Part shown: in pieces, positions 33,538 to 45,412 of the stretch
Layout of the letters: each line of letters opens with the position of its first letter
Numbering within the stretch: the stretch's first letter is position 1
DNA from: Thozetella sp. PMI_491
Lineage: Eukaryota > Ascomycota > Sordariomycetes > Chaetosphaeriales > Chaetosphaeriaceae
DNA: 64,000 nucleotides
Assembly (NCBI GenBank): GCA_021432635.1
Contig: MU270023.1
Location: 558,001-622,000 of the forward strand
Direction: 5' to 3'
The notes under the pieces: generated by a model
Told to the model about the DNA's origin: nothing
What the model saw: the letters and a program-made list of their open reading frames with translations, nothing else
Databases searched by the model: none
Program-made: the position numbers and the translations under genes

Positions 33538-35339
33538 ATGACGAAGATCGAAGGCTCTCAGTCTGAGCCGGTCCAGCATGTCGACCAAGCACACGATCGC
33601 TATGTACCTGAAGGTTCGCCGTTGCCTTGGTACAAGCAGCCCAACCTCAGGCAGCTGTACTTCATGATGGTATTCCTCTTCTTAGGTTCGACCACACTTG
33701 GCTACGATGGTAGCCTGCTCAATGGTTTGCAGACCATGACTTCGTGGCAGGACTGTAGGTCATTGCTTTTCCTGGGCCCTAAACATACCTCTCAGGCTCC
33801 TAACAACCAAATCTGGCAGTCTTCAATCACCCCACCGGCTCACGTCTTGGTATCTTCGGCGCCATTCCCGGTTTCGGCGGCCTTTTTGTTCTCCTGTTTG
33901 CACCATACATTGCCGACGGACTTGGACGCAAGGTTGGCACGGCTATTGGATGTGTCTGCGTGATCCTCGGAGCCCTTTTACAAGCGTTTGCGCCGGCTAG
34001 CAACCCAGACGCGATGTACCTGATCGGCCGATTTATTATGGGCTTTGGGTCCAACATTTCCAATGGAACCTGCCCGCTCCTCATCACCGAGGTCGCGCAT
34101 CCCCGGCATCGTGGCAAAGTCACAACCCTGTACAACACTCTCTGGTATCTTGGGGCTATCGTGGCGGCATGGACCTGCTTTGGAACGCTTTATAATGAGA
34201 CCGGAGATATCCAATGGAGGCTCCCCACGGGACTACAGTGTTTGATGCCCGGTATCCAGTTATTTGCTGTCTGGTTTCTCCCCGAGAGCCCTCGATGGCT
34301 TATCAGCAAAGGAAAGAAGGAACAAGCAAGGAAAGTGTTAACAAAGTACCATGGGAACGGAGACGAGCACGACGAGTTTGTCGCTTGGGAATATGCGGAG
34401 ATCGAAAATACGCTGGCCTTGGAGAAGGAGATGTCGGCGAGCAACGGCTGGGTGGAGCTAGTTCGGACCAAGGGGAACCGTAAGCGATGTGCATTGATCA
34501 TTGCCACGGCTATCTTTTCCCAATGCAGCGGGAATGGCTTGGTGTCATACTACGTGAGTACCTTTCAATCCACATTATTCGAGTTTCTCATAAGCTAACT
34601 GATTCATGTAGCTTTCCTCTGTGCTCAACACCGTAGGCATTAAAGAGTAAGGACTACCGCATCGGCAATCATGGTATCCATCCTAAACGCTAACCGGAAT
34701 ACAGCCCTATCAGCCAAGCCAAGATCAACGGAGGCCTTACAATCTGGTGCTGGCTTGTGTCGCTCCTAGCCGCTTTCTTCGTGGATCGAATTGGTCGGCG
34801 AGTGCTGTTCCTCTTCGCCGGAGTAGGCATGCTCGTGGCATTCACCATTTGGACGGCTTGCAGTGCTGTCTACGCCAACACAGGGTCCTCGGCAGCCGGG
34901 TCAGCTGTCATCGCCATGATATTTCTCTTCTATGGCGTCGCCGGGGCTGCCTGGCCCGGTCTTACGGTCTCTTATACCGTTGAGATCCTCCCGTTCAATA
35001 TCCGGGCCAAGGGCCTGACGCTGTGTTTCTGCTTTACTGCGTTGAGTGGCGTCTTCAACCAGTATGTGAATCCGCTCGGATTGGAGAGCCTGTCGTGGAG
35101 GTTCTATTTTGTCTATATCGCTGTGTAAGTTGATGACCCCTACTCCTCAGCTCGCGAATGCTAACCAATCCAGATTGGTTATCGAGTGTCTAGTTATCTT
35201 CTTTTTCTTCGTTGAGACCAGGGGCCCGACACTTGAAGAGATTGCCGTCCTATTTGATGGGCAGGAGTCGGCCGCGGGGATTGCATCGTTGGAGGCCAGA
35301 GAAAAGACCTCAGCCCTTCATATGGAAAAGGCAGAGTGA
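33538..35339 (+). CDS. MFS sugar transporter (hexose/lactose permease-like)
   Basis: Five exons: 33538-33754, 33820-34553, 34612-34646, 34705-35124, 35174-35339; 523 residues. Splices give WQDFFNHPTGSRLGIFG, SYYLSSVLNTVGIKDPISQ and IAVLVIECLVIF. Sugar-porter marks are GYDGSLLNG in helix 1, DGLGRKVG after helix 2, GRFIMGFGSN, LPESPRWLISKGK before the central loop, DRIGRRVL after helix 8 and the C-terminal VETRGPTLEEIAVLFDG. The sequence fits the group containing fungal lactose permeases and other glycoside-linked sugar importers. It acts in the plasma membrane by proton symport. Divergent from the Zn2Cys6 gene and close to a beta-galactosidase, so a galactoside substrate is the best guess. Exon 3 is only 35 nt. 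Confidence 0.92.
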
Positions 35340-35693
35340 TGCAAGCTTGAATGTCCAAGGTCATGATTACTTCATACTAGACTGACTGGAAATCGCCTAG
35401 CCGGGTCTTGTCAGAATCCGAACAGTGCTCCATGAGTTTGCATCTTGACCAGCCTGTAAAAGAAATAAAACCGGTTATATGGGACATGCAATCTTAAAGT
35501 ATATATTAGGTGAGGCTGTAATAAGAATGAGCCGGGATATAATAGAAAGCGTCGCTCGCTACACGTCTATTTACATAAGGAAGTAGGAAGGACCCCAGGT
35601 GCCATCGCCATCATACTCCTACACAATCTAGCAGAGCTAGCCAAAGATTATAAGGGACGGCCATCGGCGCGCCAACTCCCCGGCCGCTTTATC
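35340..35693. other. Intergenic, convergent 3' ends
   Basis: Only 3' flanks of the transporter and the DJ-1-like gene. Nothing else seen. Confidence 0.5.
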
Positions 35694-36437
35694 CTAAGCC
35701 AGCGCCTCAAGAATAGCCTCAGCGACACCGGCAGCGGAAGCAGGGTTCTGGCCCGTAATCAGTCTTCCAGACCTCACCACATGCGCTTCCCATACGGCAT
35801 CAGCCTTCTCATAGCCATCGCTTTCCTCCTGCAGCTTATCCTCCAATAGAAAAGGCACGACATCTCCAAAACCGAGAACGTCGACCTCGGCCTTCGAGAA
35901 GCCTGTAACTTTCTTTCCCTTGAGGATATGGTCACCGGACGATAGTCTTACGTTGGCCAGCGAACCCACGCCAGCACAGTCGGCAGCAACGATCTTGCCC
36001 TTCTCCCAGAACTCTGCAATTAGTGTCTGAGATTCGGAGTCAGATGCAAGGTCGAACATGGGCCCGTGGCCGCCAACGACATAGACGGCGTCAAACTCGT
36101 CTGCCTTGCCGAGGAAGGAACTGAGTTTTTGGGTGTTCTGGTATACGTCCTTCTTCTCGTTTAGGAACTTTACTGCATTGGCGTCTTGGGCCGAGAGCTG
36201 GATCGAGGTCGGGTCCGGGATGGTAGCTCCGCCTTTGGGCGAAGCAACGACGAGCTCATACTTGGGAGAGAGCAGGAAGTATGGGTCCGCAAACTCGGGC
36301 TGTGGTAATTGGTTAGTTAGTACATGCTATTAGGTAATTAAGTGACTCCTAAAACTTACCAGCCAAAAACCAATATTGATGTCCTTGCCAGGAACCTTGG
36401 CAACAGAGGTAACAATGAAGAGGATCTTCGCCGGCAT
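35694..36437 (-). CDS. DJ-1/PfpI (Hsp31-like) family protein
   Basis: Two exons, 36437-36360 and 36299-35694, intron 36300-36359 (gtaagt donor, acag acceptor); 227 residues. The N-terminus AKILFIVTSVAK starts the flavodoxin-like fold, and the splice gives NIGFWLPEFADPY with the conserved Glu. The VVGGHGPMFDL loop and the nucleophile elbow AADCAGVGSLAN (Cys instead of the usual C-H-G) follow. The C-terminal LITGQNPASA is the typical Hsp31-group ending. Members act as glyoxalase III, chaperones or deglycases; here the His normally beside the Cys is replaced by Ala, so catalysis may differ from Hsp31. Cytosolic by lack of signal. Confidence 0.88.
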
Positions 36438-36794
36438 ATTGATTGATCGGAAGTAAAGATCGGGCTAAATTTATTTCTGGTAACTCGTGCTAGTAGCTGA
36501 GATTTTGTAGCGGAGATTGGTAGCCGGGCTTGGTAGTTAAGGCTGGAGGTGGATGTGGATGCTGATTGTATTTGATGATGGGTGTTGGTGTATTAACTTG
36601 GTGTTTATCGATTGAGATGTGATTAGGTCGATCGATGAACATGATACCCGCTTCGACATTATATAGGCAATCAAATGAGGCATACTGAAGCTTAAACACA
36701 TAGGTAAGCTACTCACGATGCGCTGCTCTAAGAGCCCGAGACGACTATAGCCCGAAAGCCGAATTTTCTCCTAGGTGAGCCCCACCTTCCCAAA

Positions 36795-36838
36795 GGAGAA
36801 CTCCGACTGCCTCGAAGGAGAACTCCGGCTTCAAGGGC
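36795..36838. repeat. Two-copy direct repeat of about 22 nt
   Basis: The sequence aaggagaactccgactgcct is followed at once by aaggagaactccggcttcaa. A short imperfect tandem duplication with no gene around it. Confidence 0.6.
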
Positions 36839-37792
36839 GAATTCTTTATTTGGAAGAAGCAAGAAAACAAGTTTAGCGCTCCATGGGTCTACGCCGTCGT
36901 TGCTAGTCGACCTACACAGGATGCAAACAGGGGGAAATGGATTCTACGGATTTAGAATCAATTGATATTCTCGAACTCTGGAGAACGAACACAAGCTTCG
37001 AGAATTGATTGTAGAAGAGGCAGCTCTTTCGACACCAATCGCAGCCTCGGCATTCTCCGGGCGCTTTAAGATTTCCGAGGAACAGCGTCGGGCGCCTGGC
37101 TACAGTATGCTCGATATAGCTAGGCCGCTAGGTTGCAAAGTCGGTATCGACTGGGCGGCTTTACTGGGGCGCACATTTAGTCTGGTCACAGAGAGGCGAG
37201 GAGAGCGGAATTTGGACCTACGGTAATCGATATAAAAAGTATCAAAGCGTAGCTATCTAAGAGACGAACTTTACAAGCCGCAGCAGGCGCCCAACTCCCA
37301 AACATGCAAATAGAACTAGATCCTTGATATCTCCCAATTATCTCCTCATAATCCCCGGTGCTGTTGCTTCCTGATTTTTGCACCTCACGTTACTAGGCCC
37401 GCGGGACTGCCTAAAAAAGAAATGCCGAAGAGCAAAAACACTCCAATACCACCACAAACGTCGGATACATTCGCAGAACGAGGAGCGTTGCAGCTCACCT
37501 GTGCTGCCTTTTGCCATGCTACCGCTTCGACACCACAGTAGCCGTCGGTTCCATTGAACAGGCTGAAGTACGTCCATCCTGGCCAACAATAGCTAACACG
37601 AAGCCTGGCTGTCATGGCCCGGCCTGTTTACGAGGGCTGGTTTGCTAGCTCGACGCAAATGTGTCATTTATAGGTACCGCCGCGAATCCTCCCGCCAACC
37701 ACCCCTGTTCCACCTCCGTACCTATCTATATACGAAGTAGCTTTCGTAGAAGTACAAGGTAGCTCTCATTCTTGCTCAACAAGATAAAGAAT

Positions 37793-38035
37793 TCAACCTC
37801 GATAGGCTAAGCGGAAGTAGATACAAGGGATGGTTAGCTGGAGGATAAGTCGTGGAATGTGCTGTGGCAATCCGCACCGTACGCAGATGTGACCACTAAT
37901 ATCAGTAGTAGGTGGAAGTGCGTGCTGCGATGATCCGCACTCCATGCAGATATAGTCGCTATTGTGACTCGGGAAGAAGACCGCTGAGGACCTTTGGATA
38001 TCGCTCTTTCGCCCATAGGAATCATTCGATGTCAT
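37793..38035 (-). CDS. Possible short protein with duplicated CxxC hairpin
   Basis: From the ATG at 38035 the frame gives 80 residues. Two copies of a zinc-ribbon-like element follow each other, YICMECGSSQHALP and HICVRCGLPQHIP, each with C-x2-C and a following H. The frame is open further upstream without an ATG, so the true 5' end is unknown. It may be a relic or a small gene. No family recognised. Confidence 0.25.
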   Translation of the reverse strand: MTSNDSYGRKSDIQRSSAVFFPSHNSDYICMECGSSQHALPPTTDISGHICVRCGLPQHIPRLILQLTIPCIYFRLAYRG

Positions 38036-39233
38036 TAAAGGGTGAACTGCGTCCCAGAAGATGGTTTGACTGAAAGGGTCGCTAAGATTGGCTAGATGGT
38101 GCCTTCTGAGTCCGAAGTCTATTGAAAATGCCAGCAGATAAGGTGTGCCTGCCACGGCACGAGCCACCGCTAAACCCCCTGACAACCACCTTTATATCCA
38201 CATCCCTTGGATATATAAGCGAGTAGGCCTAGCAACGGCCAAAGGGAGGGCCTCTTCCTCCCTTTGTGCAACAACAAACTGTGATGGTTTGACTTCATGT
38301 TGATTGACATCTTTCGGGTATCGCAGGAGCGGTAAGGTCAAGCTTCTCACCGGCGCTTAAATCGAGTAGACCTCTCGAGAGCCCCGACTCCTTTCCAATC
38401 GGCTTCTGAGCAAGGACTGCTTAAGGTACGTAACATGGAGTCCAGCAAAATACGGCCGGACGACCACTCCTGAAGCTATGGAGCTATGTTCAAGATAAGG
38501 TGTGCGGGGTAATTGACGATATCCAAACCATTCAAAAATGGGCTTAGTAGTGAGTCCAGTTTGGAGTATTGTAGGCCGCCGCTGGCAGCTTGCGCAGACC
38601 GATAAATGCCTCCATCAAGAGGAAGCATTTTACAGCCGCGAACAGGATCGATAAAAAGATGATGACCGCCCCAAAAACATAAACGCCAGGCTATAGCCTT
38701 TAAACCGCTATCCACATAATCGAGAATGGACTCCATTCCCCGCCTCGCCTGATGCTGCTCATCAACCGCTATCGCAGAGGACATCAACGCCAAGGCTATG
38801 ACCCCAACCCCGCGATATACACTCCGGAGGCCCGCCAGAGCATCTGTTCAACAGTCCAATAAGGCGTCAGTTACGGTTATGTTGGTTTTGCTCAAGCGGC
38901 GTGGCGTTGGTTTCCCACGCTCCCATATACAAACAGCGGGAGCTTTTATCGGGAATTGCTTCGACCATCTCTCGAGCCGCTTTCAGACGTAAACCGGGGT
39001 TTCATTCTGATATTTTTTTTATATCTCAAGGCCCCCTTTAACTACATTTAATTGTATCTAGGAAGTCAAGTCATAGGGCCACAACCTTTTCCTCGACACT
39101 TCCATACTAGCATGGCCAAATTTCTCCCCAACCTATGGTGACATGGGCAAACCTGCTCATCAATATCTGTTATTCATCTCGTTGTGCTCCAGAGCGATAT
39201 TTCAACTGGCCTTGCCGGTTCCAGAAGAGGCGG

Positions 39234-40347
39234 TCATGTCCCTCCACATGGCGTGCAGGACTGGGACAAGCCATCTGTGATCCCGCTGCTCACAAAAACG
39301 ACCAAGACAGCTGCATACCTATCGATAGTTAGCACCCCCGATAACTCATCGCATAAATAGTAAGACAAAAAAAAGGCGACTTACGCCGCTGTGGCGGCAA
39401 ATATCTCGACTCGTTTCGCGGCCGTGATAAAGCCAATGCTAACCGCAAAAGCCACCGTAAAGGCGGCGACCATAACTAGTGTTGCGGTTTCGTTCTGTAC
39501 GAACTTGAAGCCGACCATTGCACCAATCAAGAAGATGGCAGCGATGAGAATCGTGATGATGTTGACGATAGCAACTATCTTGCTCTCTTCGAACATGCCG
39601 ACTCCTGTAGAGCCCCCGGGGGCCATCTCTCTCTGTTCAGCGAGGTTAATTAGCTGCCTACAAATGCAAAGCCCGAAATGTAGGATTGGCAAGAGATCAT
39701 AATATTCTCACCGACTGTTTCCAATTTTGGCGAAGAAACCTCGACAAGGCGTCAGATTCCCCCGGAGGCTTCAGTGTCACCAAATCTTGCGGGTTGTTGA
39801 GAAACTGGTTGGTTGCATCGTCGTCCAACTTTCCCCAGGTACCACTTTCATCATGATGTAACATCCAGTAGCGGCAGACGTCAACCACTCTTTTTTCGGG
39901 GCGTGCAAGCTGAAATATCTGGCTTTGCAGCACCAATGCCTCATCTATGCCGCCATTAGCCCGAGGCAGACTTCCTTACGAGGGGCCGGCAATCGTCTTA
40001 CGATACTCTTTCAACGCCTTGCGCAGCCGCCGTATCAACGCTATCCGGTCTTTCGCTTGTTTCATCCCATGCTCCTCGCTCGCTTCCTTGGCGAGATTCT
40101 CCCACCATCTTAACAGCCCCCTAGTTGAGTGGTCTCTCCTTAGCGATAGTTCGTTCGATCTCACCTGCTGTTCGAGATCGAGAATCTCGCATTGAAGATA
40201 CAATAGATTCTGAGCCGACAGCACATCGAATTTTCGAAATACGAAGGTTTCATTGTCAGGGTCTTTTGCAAAGCTCCGAGCTACCGACGGGTAACCGTCC
40301 TCGATGTGTTCTTCGTTCCTATATAGCTCGGCATTCGGGTTAGACAT
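39234..40347 (-). CDS. DUF6594 membrane protein, copy 1
   Basis: Four exons, 40347-40002, 39944-39712, 39653-39385 and 39318-39234; 310 residues. Introns are 57-66 nt. The N-terminus DGYPSVARSFAKDPDNETFVFR and LSAQNLLYLQCEILDLEQQV is the DUF6594 start. Splices give LKEYHEALVLQSQIF, WKQSLINLAEQREM and FAATAAYAAVLVVF. The C-terminus has three hydrophobic helices (IVNIITILIAAIFLIGAMV, TLVMVAAFTVAFAVSIGFI, AAYAAVLVVFV), the usual form for this family of fungal membrane proteins of unknown role. An in-frame ATG at 40395 would add 16 residues. Its intron positions and phases match the second copy at 60.5-61.6 kb. Confidence 0.87.
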
Positions 40348-40821
40348 ATTTGTCGACAATTCTTTGCTCACATTAGGAGAGCTAAACAGCGGCATGGCGC
40401 GCTTTTGGTTGGCCGTGCAGATTAGCAATAAATTTCATATCACGAGACACGGGACGCTGCCAGTTTCTTGCGCAATAACCTCAGTCAGCCCCAGGCACCC
40501 ATGGCTGGCTGTCTTGATTGGCTAGGGGCGAAAGTTGCCTTGGCCATCCCCGCATGGGTGCTTCTTTTATCTCTCACTACACCCGTTGAATTTATTCTCC
40601 TTCGAACCTACTCAAGTAGTTGTCGCTTATTCCGGCGATCCTGACGCTGCGCCGTCTCCTGGCGAGCACCAGCCGTTTCCAGTTGTCGCCTTGTTGCCGA
40701 TTGCGCGACAAATGCGAGGCTAGAAGCACGCTTGCCCGCCGGCCGCACCCCACACGATTTTACGAAGCCAGGTTCTCGGTCGGGCAATTACACATCTCCC
40801 ACAGTGGAAAATACCAGGAAT
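40348..40821. promoter_or_regulatory. Divergent upstream region of DUF6594 copy 1 and the retropepsin-like gene
   Basis: 474 bases between two genes pointing apart. No specific motif recognised. Confidence 0.4.
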
Positions 40822-42566
40822 ATGGAGGGTATCGAGAGGTCTATGTTGCATTATACACGCCTCCAAAGCCGCGCCTACCCAACAAAATGGTCAATATCTT
40901 GTCCTCACTGCAATTTGGCGCTCAACAATGTTACAGAGACAGACTTTAGGCAACATATGCAATCTCAGCATCCAGGCCTCTTGGATAGAAAACCAAATGA
41001 GAACGAAAAGCTTTTATCGGAATCATGGCACGTTGCCGTCAAGATAGCGTCAAAAAGGTCGGTGACCCCGTGCCTCCATGCCCCTCTTGTGCGTATCGTG
41101 CTGAAGCTCGGGCTCAGATCCCCGGGAGCAAAAGAGTCATCGTCTCGGCTAGAGATCTCCTCTCCGCGGGGCCGACAGAATGTCGCCGCCAACGAGGATG
41201 GTTCTTCATTGCAGAGAGTTGATTCACCAAGCCGGTCGCCTCGCGTTTTTCTCCCCAGTCCCTCGATACCCAACCAAGCTCGAACCAAACTCTCTGGCCG
41301 AAGGCTCATGGATATCGCAAGCGGTGAAGCGAATGGTATGGACATTGATGCGATGGCCGACCTAGGATCGTTCACAAACCTCATATCAGAAAGTCTGGCC
41401 TCCCGGCTCAACCTAACCCCGACACCAGGGAGTGGAAAGGACATAGCAGTGGCGAGCGGTAAATCCGTCCACTCTCCAGGGGAGGTGACCGTGCAATGGA
41501 AGTTCAAGAATGAGGACAAAGTACATCTAATTAATTGCTATCTCATCCCGAACTGTATTCAGGACCTAGTTCTCGGCTCCCGGCTTCTGGACATAACCAA
41601 AACTTTCACCGAGTTCCGCCATCGACTCAAGAAAGTGGTCTACGGGATTCTAGGACGAAGTTCTATCGCGGTCAACTTCATCGACTCAGACAATGAAGAG
41701 CAATATCGCCTCTGCGGATACTTTGAGGGTCTATCCGCGCTCGCGGTGCCTGATTCTGGTGCCGACTGCATGCTGGTGTCTGAGGAATATGTGCTGCAGC
41801 GCGGAATTCCTATTGACAGGTCGAAGGAACACCACTGGAATCTTGAATATTTAGATGGGTCCCAGGGTACAACCTGTGGAATGGTCCGAGATGTCGAGTG
41901 GAGCTTTGGTCCGGGGCAAACCCCTATAAAGTGTGATTTTCTGGTCTCCCGGGGGCTCCCAGTCGACATTATTCTCAGCAATGCTTTTCTCGAGGAGTAT
42001 CGAGTATTTTCAGAGCACCTGGAATCTTTGGCGTGGGTTAAGCCCAACTCTAGATCCGCGTCTGCTGGGATTTTTGGTGTTCACCTCCTCGGCGAGTTTT
42101 CCCCAGCTTTGAAGAGTTTGGAAGAGGAATATCTCAACGACAGTATGTTGCTTACCTTTCCTTTGCGCGAAGCCCGGCGATTAAAAGCGGCCGCTAATTA
42201 TTTCCAGTGAGCTCCTCCGACCCATTCGGCCCGGTCATGATGGCCCGTGAGACAGGTCGCCGAAACGAGATCGAGAAGAGGATCAGGGGTCTTGATCAGA
42301 GCCAGATTGCTGCCGCAAAGATAGCTGAGCAAGAGCGCCAGCGGGAATGGGAAACGCGTCAGAATCAGCATGTCGCGCAAAGGTCCAGAAATCAGAACCC
42401 GGTAGCAGAGGAGCAGGCTCTAGCCGAACCAAGTAACCGTTTCCGAGGCCGCTTACATCGACTGCTCTCTAAATACGGGAGTATAAAACTGCGAGGACAG
42501 GTCTCCCCTCAAGGCCCCATTCTCCCGCTTCGTACTTTGAGCCATCCGAGTAACATGCAAGACTAA
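40822..42566 (+). CDS. Fungal protein with two retropepsin-like domains (host gene)
   Basis: Two exons, 40822-42142 and 42208-42566, intron 42143-42207 (gtatgt donor, gctaat branch, ttccag acceptor); 559 residues. Starting at the ATG of MEGIERSML, an N-terminal C-x2-C...H-x4-H segment (CPHC to HMQSQHP) resembles a zinc finger. Two acid-protease-like folds follow: one around ADLGSFTNLISESLASRL (41356-41410) and a second around VPDSGADCMLVSEEYV (41746-41795), each ending in an ILSNAFL/VLGSRLL-type strand. The C-terminus is a charged helix (AAKIAEQERQREWETRQ). No reverse transcriptase, integrase or terminal repeat is near, so it reads as a host gene of the kind found in several copies in ascomycetes. 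Role unknown. Confidence 0.75.
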
Positions 42567-43205
42567 GACAACGGGACTTTGTTAGGCTTCTTCTCCTTCA
42601 CTATTCTAACGGCAACTCCCCGAAAAAAAGGAAAACAAATTAAGAAAATTGCTTATGATCCTATCACAGCGCTTTACAGTCACAAGAACAAGGCCTCTAT
42701 GGAGTTCCAACCCCCCTCTCGATTAGCGTTTGAGCAAGGAATATCTATAATACGATTGGTGGTTTACTATACGAGATCGCGATTTAAATAACAGACACAA
42801 AAAACAAACGGCTAAAGAGCCTCCGGTATGGTCCCGTGAAGTGGTTGTATATGGTCTTTTTTTTTATCTCTAACTATCTGTAAGCTAAGTTGACTGCTCG
42901 AACGAGCTCTTAAATGGCCCTCAGCCGATTATGTGATCCTCTACTACATCAGCTGTGGTCCAATCAGAGCTCGTAAGAGCTCTAGATCCTTCTTTCTAGA
43001 TCGAGCGAACGCTTCGAATCCACGATCCATACCCACGATCCAATAAAGATAGATCCCAAGTTGGCGCGACAGTGCGCCTATCGAGAAATTACAGCATCCG
43101 GCTCTCAGCTGGGCTTTCTTAAGCCCGGCGCGAGGCCTCCGTTCAACTAAACAAAGAATCGGGACCGGGGAATCGGATCAATTGACAGACACGTGCATCG
43201 AAGAA
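42567..43205. other. Intergenic, no gene seen
   Basis: Upstream of the C-terminally anchored protein gene. AT-rich, with short A and T runs only. Confidence 0.45.
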
Positions 43206-44335
43206 ATGAACGCTCAACCGATCGCCCTACATTCATCGCTACAGAAATATCCCCTGTCGCCTGACGTCCAAGACGCGATTTTAAACCCTCTCTGGTCCGC
43301 TTGCGGGTGCCAACCTGACCAGAATCAGCATCTCGCCGCGTATTTCGGTTATAATTCCACACGGTGTCAGCGCTATGGGCGGGAGGGAGGCGCGTACCTC
43401 GCCGTAAAGACACGCGCTGATATAATTGACATCTCCAAGAAGATCTTACAGGATAAGACGAGGGACGAGGTCCTGGCATGGCTCCAAGCTAGGCCCGGCC
43501 AAGATGCTTCAGACAAGGTCGAGGATGCCACAATCGACCTCTGTGCCAGTCTGCTTCTTATGGTTGAGATCGGCACGCAGCAGTTTGGTTACTCGGCAGC
43601 AACTTCTTTGAAATGGTTACATCACCAAACTCTTCCACAGGCAGTAGAAACACATTTTCAGGTAGAAGAGAAATTCCAGCCCGACAACCCCCGGCTGGAT
43701 AGACTCTTCACTGCCAGAAACTTGGCCCATATCGGTGGAATCACAATTAAATGGACCAACAACCTGGTGGACCATCTATTGTTAACGGACGACGACCACA
43801 CTGTATTTATATTTCACTGCGCAAGCTTCCTAAAATTCCAACAGAGGTTTGTGAAACTCCCAAAGGCTCCTAGCAGAGAGATATGAGTCTTGGGAATTAT
43901 AGTACTTACTAGCACAGCTTTGGAGATTCACAATTTCCAATAGATGTTCTCGAAGAGACTCTCAGGACACTGACACTGCTCTTTCCCCAAAACGACAAAC
44001 AATCGCGGAAGTGGCTGCAGGGCAGCATATCCGCAGATAGCAGCGTTGACAGGGCTCTCGAGAGGTGCGGGAGTCTCCGAGCACATGAACGACGATTCGA
44101 CAGCTTTTGCATTTGGCACAACCGACTTGTCATCTTAAAGCAGGCATTTGATGAGTCCAGTCCTCGAACTCTGACCCAGTGGTGGAACGACCGCAGGAAC
44201 TCGGTGCAATGGTACACGTTTTGGGTGGCCATACTAGTTTTCGTGATGACCGTTGTCTTTGGGTTGATCCAGAGCGTTGAGGGTGCACTGCAGGTCTGGT
44301 TGTCATGGAAGGCGCTGCAGAGCGCTGGCGGTTAG
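43206..44335 (+). CDS. C-terminally membrane-anchored fungal protein of unknown function
   Basis: Two exons, 43206-43846 and 43918-44335, intron 43847-43917; 352 residues. The ATG at 43206 (MNAQPIALHS) is the first in frame. The soluble part contains LWSACGCQPDQNQHLAAYFG, LCASLLLMVEIGTQQFGYS and FTARNLAHIGGITIKWTNNLVDHL. The C-terminus has RNSVQWYTFWVAILVFVMTV followed by VFGLIQSVEGALQVW, a motif I know from a large family of ascomycete proteins with one or two tail helices. The splice (QQ-S-FGDSQFPIDVLEETL) keeps frame to the stop. The function of the family is not established. Confidence 0.85.
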
Positions 44336-45412
44336 CGTCGATTATAACCGCCTCCGTAGTCGTAATTGTCCGACTATACAATGTCCAAATCCTGCTATTT
44401 CTATCTTACAACAGTACCATTGAAGTACATGTGTATCCGCTTAACTCTATCAAATGGCCCTTCTTATCTCATTCGAAGACTTCACGTTTGAGACAGATTT
44501 TGTATGAAACTCGAACAGCGTTCAACTGCTGTTTCTCTGATCACAAGGGAATATTGGAAGACAAACCCGCCGTCCACGCCAGGTGCTGAGGAGCAGAGTT
44601 AGGCGAAGCACTTTGGACAAGAGAGGCCTGAGGAGGACAAGCGAAACTCTTCTTCATTACACCCTTATAGTGAACAGGTCAAGCCTCCACTGGGTCACCA
44701 TATTGGAATCTTACAGGGTGAATAAACGCGTACACAACCATTTGTTGGTATAGCATTCGAGTGACTCATGTGTAATTCCATGAAATTGAAGTCTCATCTA
44801 TGATGCTCTTACGTCTATCATTTTATATAGCTTCAGTCCGCCTGGATAAGGCAGCCGGGGCCAGCCACAACATTAAGGTCTTCTCCCATTAGATTAGTCA
44901 CACCAAAGTGCATCTCCGGTCACCTCTCATGTTCACGTTAACATAACCATGAAGTTTCGGAAGCATAGGACTGTCTATCTGAGTTAGACGAGGATAGACC
45001 GCTAGTCCCTACTCTACTGAGCGATATTACAGACGAGGAACAGCGAAAACAATCCGAGTTTACTAGCTAGAAATAGAGGAAGGCATTCTGGGTGAAATAT
45101 ACCAAATAGGTAGGCTATTTCGTCTTGGGAATAATGGATTACGAAGTAAATCAAGCCATGAAAATACGAGGGGCCACTGAAGCCTATGATCTGCGCAATG
45201 TGGCTCGGACGCGGTCATGACAAGAACGATTACACCTCCATTTTCACCAAATCTACCACAAAAGCACTAACTTCCTACCCAGATGTCCATTATTCTCTTA
45301 CAAAAAGCCAGGTATCGGCCGGCTACTATTCCTATCAATTCGGGGTGTTGGTCTCCACGCCACCAGCTGCTCCCTCGGGCAGTCCAGTATCACTGCCGAT
45401 ATAGGTAAATCC
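44336..45412. other. Intergenic, no gene seen
   Basis: About 1.1 kb between convergent genes. An ORF at 45186-45404 on the plus strand is not convincing. Confidence 0.45.

Larger units (their letters stand above)
36438..39233. other. Gene-poor accessory stretch
   Basis: About 2.8 kb with no firm gene. It contains a 22-nt repeat pair (36795-36834) and a minus-strand frame with a duplicated CxxC motif (37793-38035), both listed. Minus-strand ORFs at 37385-37615 and 38476-38793 have modest coding character but no recognisable start, splice partner or family. Confidence 0.4.

Noticed and set aside
40822-42566. Retrotransposon remnant
   Set aside because: Only protease-like folds occur, in an intact spliced gene; no terminal repeats, reverse transcriptase or integrase seen nearby.
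43000-43060. Possible tRNA, from a ttcgaatcc match near 43013
   Set aside because: No cloverleaf arms could be paired around it.
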